From: Bacteroidaceae bacterium
Lineage (GTDB): Bacteria; Bacteroidota; Bacteroidia; Bacteroidales; Bacteroidaceae
DNA length: 20,058 bases
Assembly (NCBI GenBank): GCA_017618515.1
Contig: JAFZUB010000103.1
Location: 1-20,058, forward strand
Reading direction: 5' to 3'
The position numbers were made by a program, and so were the translations under genes. The notes under the pieces are model-generated. The model was not told the DNA's origin and searched no databases. It saw only the letters and a program-made list of their open reading frames with translations. Position 1 is the stretch's first letter; each line of letters opens with the position of its first letter. This document shows, piece after piece, positions 14,948 to 20,058 of the stretch.

Positions 14948-16459
14948 ATGGGAATCACTTCTTTAGTCCGTCCGATATTCCGCAAGAGATATAAGCGTCT
15001 GTTGCGCAGCGAGCAATGCGCCGATGAAGAGCAGCGCGCCCTGCTGCTGTCAATGGTGAGACAGGCGCAGCGTACCGAGTGGGGAAGTCAGTATGACTTC
15101 GCCTCCATTAAGAGCTACGAGGACTTTCGCCAGAGGGTGCCCGTCACCACCTACGAGGAGTTGAAGGGCTTCATCGACCGTATGCGTCATGGAGAGAAAG
15201 ACGTGCTGTGGCCCGGCACGGTGAAATGGTACGCCAAGTCATCGGGCACCACCAACGACAAGAGCAAGTTTATCCCCGTCAGTGCGCAGGGACTGAAGGA
15301 TACCCATTACCGCGGCAGCGAGTGCGTGGTTACCTATTATCTCCACAACAATCCCGACAGCCGCCTCTTCGACGGCCGCGCCTTGATACTGGGAGGCAGT
15401 CATGAGCAGAACTATGACGTGAAGGAGAGCCTAGTGGGCGACCTGAGCGCCATCTTGATAGAGAATATTAGTCCGCTGGCCAATTTGGTGCGAGTGCCCA
15501 GGAAGACTACGGCATTGCTTAGCGATTTCGAGGTGAAGCGCGACCTTATCGCGCGTGAGGCAAAGGACAAGAATGTCACAAATATTAGCGGCGTGCCCTC
15601 CTGGATGCTGTCGGTACTGACAAGACTGCAAGAGGTAACGGGACAGCAGGATATCTCGGCCGTGTGGCCCAATCTGGAGGTGTTCTTCCATGGAGGCGTA
15701 GCCTTTACTCCCTATCGTGAGCGCTACAAGGAGATTATCTCTTCGCCCAACATGCATTATATGGAGACCTACAATGCCAGCGAGGGCTTCTTCGGTGTAC
15801 AGAATGAGCCCACCGACACAGCGATGCTGCTGCTGACATGCCTCGGAGTGTTCTACGAGTTCATCCCCTTGGAGGAAGTGGGCAGCGCCGAGCCTCATGC
15901 TGTGCCTCTGTGGGAGGTGGAAACGTGGCGCAACTATGCAATGGTCATCTCTACGACCAGCGGATTGTGGCGCTACCAGATAGGCGACACGGTTAAGTTC
16001 ACTAGCGTGCGGCCTTATAAGTTCCATATCACGGGACGCACCAAGAGTTTTATCAATGCCTTTGGCGAGGAACTCATAGTGGATAATGCCGAGAAGGGAC
16101 TGGCTGAGGTGTGCGCTGAGACGGGTGCCGAGGTGGCAGAATATACCGCAGCGCCTGTGTTTATGGACAGCAACGGAAAGTGTCGCCATCAGTGGATAAT
16201 CGATTTTCGTAAGGAACCGGACAATATCGACGCCTTTGCAGACAAGCTAGACAAAGCGCTACAGCGCATCAACTCGGACTATGAGGCCAAGCGCTACAAG
16301 GATATAACCCTGCAGCCGCTGGAGATAATCAAGGCTCCCCACGGTCTGTTTGACCAATGGCTCAAGAGCAAGGGTAAACTGGGAGGACAACACAAGGTGC
16401 CCCGCTTGTGCAACGACCGCAAGATAGCCGACGAAGTCCTCGCCATGATAAACCAATAA
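14948..16459 (+). CDS. GH3 auxin-responsive-promoter family acyl-adenylating protein
   Basis: This 503-residue protein belongs to the GH3 branch of the adenylate-forming enzymes. Plant members conjugate amino acids to acyl hormones; the bacterial substrate is not known. The ATP motif SSGTT is at 98-102 (YAKSSGTTNDKSKFIP). YNASEG at 275-280 matches the second family motif, and WRYQIGDTVKF at 341-351 the third. The C-terminal lobe has HITGRTKSFINAFGEEL, with the conserved hinge. All motifs are intact, so an active adenylate-forming enzyme is expected, in the cytoplasm. It heads a unit with a lipoprotein and a DUF3108 protein, which suggests an envelope role, but this is inference. Its last codons lie in a heptamer array. 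Confidence 0.88.
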   Translation: MGITSLVRPIFRKRYKRLLRSEQCADEEQRALLLSMVRQAQRTEWGSQYDFASIKSYEDFRQRVPVTTYEELKGFIDRMRHGEKDVLWPGTVKWYAKSSGTTNDKSKFIPVSAQGLKDTHYRGSECVVTYYLHNNPDSRLFDGRALILGGSHEQNYDVKESLVGDLSAILIENISPLANLVRVPRKTTALLSDFEVKRDLIAREAKDKNVTNISGVPSWMLSVLTRLQEVTGQQDISAVWPNLEVFFHGGVAFTPYRERYKEIISSPNMHYMETYNASEGFFGVQNEPTDTAMLLLTCLGVFYEFIPLEEVGSAEPHAVPLWEVETWRNYAMVISTTSGLWRYQIGDTVKFTSVRPYKFHITGRTKSFINAFGEELIVDNAEKGLAEVCAETGAEVAEYTAAPVFMDSNGKCRHQWIIDFRKEPDNIDAFADKLDKALQRINSDYEAKRYKDITLQPLEIIKAPHGLFDQWLKSKGKLGGQHKVPRLCNDRKIADEVLAMINQ

Positions 16460-16470
16460 CCGTTAACCTT
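16450..16470 (+). repeat. Heptamer array 5 (TAACCNN x3) across a stop and up to a TTG start
   Basis: Three 7-base units lie end to end: AAACCAA, TAACCGT, TAACCTT. The first encodes the last GH3 codons, the second opens with its TAA stop, and the array ends exactly at the TTG (16471) that best starts the lipoprotein gene. Confidence 0.8.
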
Positions 16471-18417
16471 TTGAGATACCTTATATATATAATATCTATC
16501 CTGTTGCTGGTGGGCTGCGCCCGCCCCGGCACTCCTGACGGCGGTCCCTTCGACGAGACGCCGCCTAGAGTAGTCGGTGCCAATCCTGCGGAGGGCGCGG
16601 TGGCTTCTATGCCCAAGACGATAGAGATTTTCTTCGATGAATACGTAAGGTTGGAGAATGCGTCCGACAAGATTGTGGTGTCGCCGCCGCAGATCAACCA
16701 GCCGGAGATATCGGCCAACGGCAACAGGATTAAGGTGAAACTTATCGATTCGCTCAAACCCAACACTACCTATACCATTGACTTCAGCGACGCCATCGTC
16801 GACAACAACGAGGGCAATCCCATGGGCAAATACACCTATACCTTCTCTACGGGCGATAGCATCAGCTCTATGGAGGTGAGCGGCAAGGTACTTAACGCCA
16901 GCAACTTGGAGCCGATAAAGGGAATCCTTGTGGGACTGCACGCCGACACGGCGGCCACAGCATTTACCTCCAAGCCCTTCGACCGTATGGCGCGCACCAA
17001 CGGTAGTGGTGAGTTTACGATAAAAGGTATTGCCCCTGGCCACTATAGGGCGTATGCTCTGCAGGATGCCGATGGCGACTTCCTCTTTGGACAGAAAAGC
17101 GAGATGCTTGCTTTCAGCCGTCGCGACATCAGTCCCCGCAGTTTTCCCGACCAGAGGGCCGACACTATTTGGCGCGACTCTACTCATATTGATTCTGTCA
17201 GGATGGTGAAGTTCACTCATTATGTGCCTGACGACATTGTGCTGCTGGCGTTCAGCGAGAGCACCCTCGACCGCCATCTGCTCAAGACGGAGCGTAAGGT
17301 GCCGGAGCATATAGATGTGTATTTCACTGCGCCCAGCGAACAGAAGCCAGTGGTCAAAGGCCTTAACTTTGACGAAAGCAAATTGGTGGCTGAGTGCTCG
17401 GCCAAGAACGACACTATCATCTATTGGATTAGCGACACGGTATTGGTGCATACCGACACCCTCAGCGCCACACTTACTTATTTGGAAAATGACTCCGTGG
17501 GCAACTTCGTGAGCCGCACCGACACTCTGGATTTCGTGTCGCGACTGCCGCGCAGCCGCCAGATAAAGTTAGAGCAGGAGGCATATAAGGAATGGCAGCG
17601 TACGCAAGACCGTCTGAGAAAGAAGGGCAAGGCCTATCAGACCGAGATGCCCTTGCCGCCGCTCAATATCGGTAGCAACGGTAATGGTTCACTCGATCTC
17701 TACGACAATATACGCTTCACTTCGCCCGAGCCGCTCAGCGTCATCGACACATCGAAGTTTCATCTCTATGTGAAGGAAGATACGCTCTACGTGCCTGCTG
17801 ACTGTGAGGTAGAGGCGCGTCAAGGTAGCACGATGCAGTGCATCCTCTATGGTGAGTGGCGTCCTGAACAGCAGTATCTGCTACGCGTGGACTCAGCGGC
17901 AATGGTTAGCATCTATGGCAAGGCCTCGCAGAGGATGGAGCAGCGTTTCACCATTCCCTCGCTCGACAAATACTGCACTTTCACCGCCACGCTCACGGGG
18001 CGGAATGACACTCTGGCTATAGTGCAGCTGCTCAATAGCGCCGACAAAGTGGTGCGCAGTGAGCGCAGCAGCGGAGGAAAGGCCAGTTTCTTCTTCGTTA
18101 GTCCGGGCACATACTACATGCGCGCTTTTCTCGACCACAACGGCAACGGAGAGTGGGACGAGGGCAACTATGCTGCCGACCGCCAGCCCGAGGAGGTCTT
18201 TTATTTCCCGTCTTCTCTCAACCTGCGTGCCAAATGGGACCAAGAGCAGGAGTGGAACATGCAGCGCATCCCGCTGTCCAGGCAGAAGCCCGACAAGATA
18301 ACGAAGCAGAAACCCGACAAAGAGAAAAAGATACAACATCGCAACGAGGAGCGCGCCAAGCAGTGGCGCACCAAAGAAGACAGGCAGAGACCTAAGCAAA
18401 ATAATTATGAGAAATAG
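16471..18417 (+). CDS. Ig-like domain lipoprotein
   Basis: This 648-residue envelope lipoprotein starts at a TTG, giving MRYLIYIISILLLVGC, a compact type II signal with lipobox LVGC and lipidated C16. A longer frame from 16408 would overlap GH3 and displace the signal. Residues about 27-128 form an SbsA-type Ig-like domain (PPRVVGANPAEG, FFDEYVRLEN, YTIDFSDAIVDNNEG, YTYTFSTG). A second beta domain, about 135-210 (SGKVLNASNLEPIKGILVGL to GHYRAYALQDADGD), resembles carboxypeptidase-regulatory-like or SdrD-type repeats. A related segment at about 555-590 has YYMRAFLDHNGNGEWDEGNY, a calcium-loop-like D-x-N-x-N pattern. The tail (last 45 residues) is highly charged and basic. Related proteins are common in Bacteroidota; their ligand is unknown. 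Confidence 0.85.
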   Translation: MRYLIYIISILLLVGCARPGTPDGGPFDETPPRVVGANPAEGAVASMPKTIEIFFDEYVRLENASDKIVVSPPQINQPEISANGNRIKVKLIDSLKPNTTYTIDFSDAIVDNNEGNPMGKYTYTFSTGDSISSMEVSGKVLNASNLEPIKGILVGLHADTAATAFTSKPFDRMARTNGSGEFTIKGIAPGHYRAYALQDADGDFLFGQKSEMLAFSRRDISPRSFPDQRADTIWRDSTHIDSVRMVKFTHYVPDDIVLLAFSESTLDRHLLKTERKVPEHIDVYFTAPSEQKPVVKGLNFDESKLVAECSAKNDTIIYWISDTVLVHTDTLSATLTYLENDSVGNFVSRTDTLDFVSRLPRSRQIKLEQEAYKEWQRTQDRLRKKGKAYQTEMPLPPLNIGSNGNGSLDLYDNIRFTSPEPLSVIDTSKFHLYVKEDTLYVPADCEVEARQGSTMQCILYGEWRPEQQYLLRVDSAAMVSIYGKASQRMEQRFTIPSLDKYCTFTATLTGRNDTLAIVQLLNSADKVVRSERSSGGKASFFFVSPGTYYMRAFLDHNGNGEWDEGNYAADRQPEEVFYFPSSLNLRAKWDQEQEWNMQRIPLSRQKPDKITKQKPDKEKKIQHRNEERAKQWRTKEDRQRPKQNNYEK

Positions 18418-19231
18418 GTGTCAATACTATAAGATATTGCTGCTGGGTATAATCTTCAATGTCCAAGGCGCAATGTTCAATGTGAGTTACGCCCAAAACG
18501 CCTTCCAGCCGGGAGAGCAGCTTGAATACAGTCTTTACTACAATTGGAGTTTTGTATGGGTAAAGGCCGGCACTGCTACGTTGACCATAAAAAATTCCAC
18601 CTACAATGGCAATGCAGCTTACCTCACCCGACTGCTTATGCGTGGCAGCAAAAAGGCCGACGGCTATTTCGTGCTTCGTGACACACTCACCAGCTATGTC
18701 AAGGCCGACAACCTGCAGCCGCTCTATTACGCCAAGCGCGACATAGAGGGTAAGAAGCGTAAGAAGCGCGAGGTGTGGTACTCCTATCAAGGCAACAACT
18801 GTCATGCCCGTCAACAATACACCCACTCCAGCGGTCGCGTCACCAATAAGGACGAAACACGCTCGCAGCAGATTTACGACATGCTCAGCATAATGCTTAA
18901 GGCCCGCAATTATGATACGTCGGGCTGGACCAAGGGTAAGCGCATCAATTTCCTTATGACCGATGGCAACGGAGTGGAAAAGCAGAGCCTTATCTACCGC
19001 GGCAAGACCAACGTCAAGATGCGCGATAGCCAAAACACTTACCGCTGCCTGCAACTCTCGTTTGTGGAGGAGGAAGACGGCGACGAGAAAGAAGTTATAA
19101 CCTTCTTCGTCACCGACGATGCCAACCATGTGCCGGTGAGGCTGGATATGTACCTCAAATTTGGTTCGGCGAAGGTCTATCTTACTCAAGTAAAAGGGTT
19201 AAGAAACCCAATCGGAGCACAAATCAAATAG
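18407..19231 (+). CDS. DUF3108 domain protein, exported
   Basis: This is a 274-residue exported protein of unknown function. It starts 11 bases inside the lipoprotein gene. Residues 1-30 form a signal peptide with cleavage probably after SYAQ. The mature part opens FQPGEQLEYSLYYNWSFVWVKAGTATL, the usual DUF3108 beginning, and continues with GYFVLRDTLTSYVKADNLQPLYY and a basic KKRKKREVWYSY stretch. It ends in VPVRLDMYLKFGSAKVYLTQVKG. The pattern is all-beta, probably periplasmic. Residues about 17-26 (FNVQGAMFNV) are encoded by a heptamer array inside the signal peptide. The TAG stop is in the loop of the terminator hairpin. Confidence 0.85.
   Translation: MRNRCQYYKILLLGIIFNVQGAMFNVSYAQNAFQPGEQLEYSLYYNWSFVWVKAGTATLTIKNSTYNGNAAYLTRLLMRGSKKADGYFVLRDTLTSYVKADNLQPLYYAKRDIEGKKRKKREVWYSYQGNNCHARQQYTHSSGRVTNKDETRSQQIYDMLSIMLKARNYDTSGWTKGKRINFLMTDGNGVEKQSLIYRGKTNVKMRDSQNTYRCLQLSFVEEEDGDEKEVITFFVTDDANHVPVRLDMYLKFGSAKVYLTQVKGLRNPIGAQIK
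18457..18484 (+). repeat. Heptamer array 6 (CAATGTN x4) inside a signal-peptide coding region
   Basis: Four 7-base units lie end to end: CAATGTC, CAAGGCG, CAATGTT, CAATGTG. The second is degenerate. The array is read in frame as part of the DUF3108 signal peptide. Confidence 0.75.
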
Positions 19232-19246
19232 ATTTGTGCATTTTTT
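19217..19246 (+). terminator. Intrinsic terminator after the DUF3108 gene
   Basis: GCACAAATC (19217-19225) and GATTTGTGC (19231-19239) make a perfect 9-pair stem with loop AAATA, followed by A and six Ts. The stop codon of the DUF3108 gene is at the loop, so transcription ends at once after the gene. Confidence 0.9.
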
Positions 19247-19280
19247 ATGCAAAAAAGGAGGGAGTATCATTACTTTTCAT

Positions 19281-19302
19281 TAACTTTGCCGCGTTTAGCG
19301 GC
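19281..19302 (+). promoter_or_regulatory. Promoter of the CoA-transferase gene with start-site hairpin
   Basis: TAACTTTG at 19281-19288 fully matches the -7 consensus TAnnTTTG. GCCGC (19288-19292) and GCGGC (19298-19302) form a 5-pair hairpin with loop GTTTA at the expected transcription start. No TTTG is seen at -33. The leader to the ATG is about 80 bases and contains a heptamer array. Confidence 0.6.
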
Positions 19303-19335
19303 ATTGCTGCAAGAGAAAAAGTAAAACAGTACATA

Positions 19336-19356
19336 AATTGTACATTGTAAATTGTC
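19336..19356 (+). repeat. Heptamer array 7 (x3) in the CoA-transferase leader
   Basis: Three 7-base units lie end to end: AATTGTA, CATTGTA, AATTGTC. On the other strand the core is ACAAT, the same family as the CAATG arrays. It ends 16 bases before the ATG. Confidence 0.75.
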
Positions 19357-19372
19357 AAATTTTAAATAAACT

Positions 19373-20058
19373 ATGTCATTTCCCCGCATTACCGCTGCCG
19401 AGGCTGCCGCGCTCATTAAGAACGGCGAGACCATCGGACTCAGCGGCTTCACTCCGGCAGGCGCTCCTAAGAGCGTGCCCGCAGAGATAGCACACAAGGC
19501 AGAGGCCGAGCATGCTGCAGGCCGCCCCTTTGTTATCAACATCCTTACCGGTGCCAGCACAGGACAGAGCTGCGACGGCGAGCTGAGCAATCAGCACGCC
19601 ATTGGCTTCCGTGCTCCTTACACCACCAACTCCGATTTCCGTAAGCATGTCAACGCAGGCGAGATTGCTTACTCCGATCTCAACCTCTCCAATATGGCCA
19701 CCCAGATACGCCAGGGCTACCTCGGCGATGTACATTGGGCCATTATCGAGGCTTGTGAGGTGGAGCGCGTTGGCGACAAGGCTCACATCTACCTCACGGC
19801 AGGAGGCGGCATCAGCCCCACCGTGTCGCGCGTTGCAAAGAACGGTATCATCATAGAGCGCAACGCCTTCCATAGCAAGGCAAGCATGGGCATCCACGAT
19901 GTCTATGAACTGGAGTATCATCCTCACCGCACTCCCATCAACATCACCAAGGCCAGCGACCGCATCGGTAAGCCTTATGTTGAGGTGGATGCTGACCGCA
20001 TCGTGGGAGTGGTGGAGTGCAATATTCCCGACGAGGCCCGCTCCTTCAAGGATGCAGA
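19373..20058 (+). CDS. Acetyl-CoA hydrolase/transferase family protein, likely succinate/acetate CoA-transferase (partial)
   Basis: The first 228 codons from the ATG are open to the window edge. The product begins MSFPRITAAEAAALIKNGET, and GLSGFTPAGAPKSVP follows, typical of the family that moves CoA between acetate and succinate or other short acids. INILTGASTGQ, LSNMATQIRQGYLGDVHWAIIEA, LTAGGGISPTVSRVAK and CNIPDEARSF are further family landmarks. The catalytic glutamate expected near residue 290 is beyond the window, so activity cannot be checked. In a fermenting Prevotella-like cell such an enzyme would link succinyl-CoA with acetate in succinate and propionate metabolism. The direction and exact acid are inference. 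Confidence 0.9.
   Translation, partial: MSFPRITAAEAAALIKNGETIGLSGFTPAGAPKSVPAEIAHKAEAEHAAGRPFVINILTGASTGQSCDGELSNQHAIGFRAPYTTNSDFRKHVNAGEIAYSDLNLSNMATQIRQGYLGDVHWAIIEACEVERVGDKAHIYLTAGGGISPTVSRVAKNGIIIERNAFHSKASMGIHDVYELEYHPHRTPINITKASDRIGKPYVEVDADRIVGVVECNIPDEARSFKDA

Noticed and set aside
16408..16470. Upstream in-frame start for the Ig-like lipoprotein
   Set aside because: It overlaps the end of GH3 and moves the lipobox to residue 37; the TTG at 16471 gives a normal lipoprotein signal.
16294..17451. 385-codon open frame on the - strand
   Set aside because: It is antisense to GH3 and the Ig-like lipoprotein, both with clear motifs. The translation is rich in H, R and L without domain features.

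Overview
The window looks like a chromosomal housekeeping stretch from a Bacteroidota bacterium, most likely Prevotella or a close relative. The evidence is several promoters with the Bacteroidota -7 box TAnnTTTG, the lack of consistent Shine-Dalgarno sites, typical phylum families (DUF4271, WbqC, GH3-like adenylase, Bacteroidota-type SpeA, succinate/acetate CoA-transferase) and family-typical gene orders (topA-aroK-speA-argB; DUF4271-hemD-rnpA-yidD). There is no phage, insertion sequence, CRISPR array or rRNA. All protein genes are on the + strand; a CAU-anticodon tRNA at the left end is on the - strand.

Layout. (1) 46-181: tRNA (CAU) with its own - strand promoter. (2) 284-2457: secreted GH27 alpha-galactosidase with a C-terminal carbohydrate-binding module, followed by a WbqC-family gene. 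(3) 2557-10432: probable operon topA, aroK, speA, argB, secreted alkaline phosphatase, and a 180-residue protein I cannot name. (4) 10506-14796: promoter, SAM-II-type riboswitch, metK, LOG-family phosphoribohydrolase, DUF4271 membrane protein, hemD, rnpA, yidD. (5) 14905-19246: promoter, GH3-family adenylase, Ig-like lipoprotein, DUF3108 protein, then a clear intrinsic terminator. (6) 19281 to the end: promoter and the first 228 codons of a CoA-transferase running off the window.

Functions are mixed, as is common in core operons: DNA topology, shikimate and arginine/polyamine metabolism, phosphate release, S-adenosylmethionine synthesis, heme synthesis, tRNA maturation, membrane-protein insertion and the cell envelope.

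Two things stand out. First, the 5' leader of metK carries a motif matching the SAM-II riboswitch core, giving direct SAM feedback on SAM synthetase. Second, seven short tandem arrays with a strict 7-base period, in two sequence families (core TAAMC and core CAATK), lie at gene junctions. Some run into coding sequence, and two directly abut TTG start codons. I do not recognise these arrays as a described element. A third observation is that the metK and tRNA promoters share a 14-base dyad placed at the expected transcription start.
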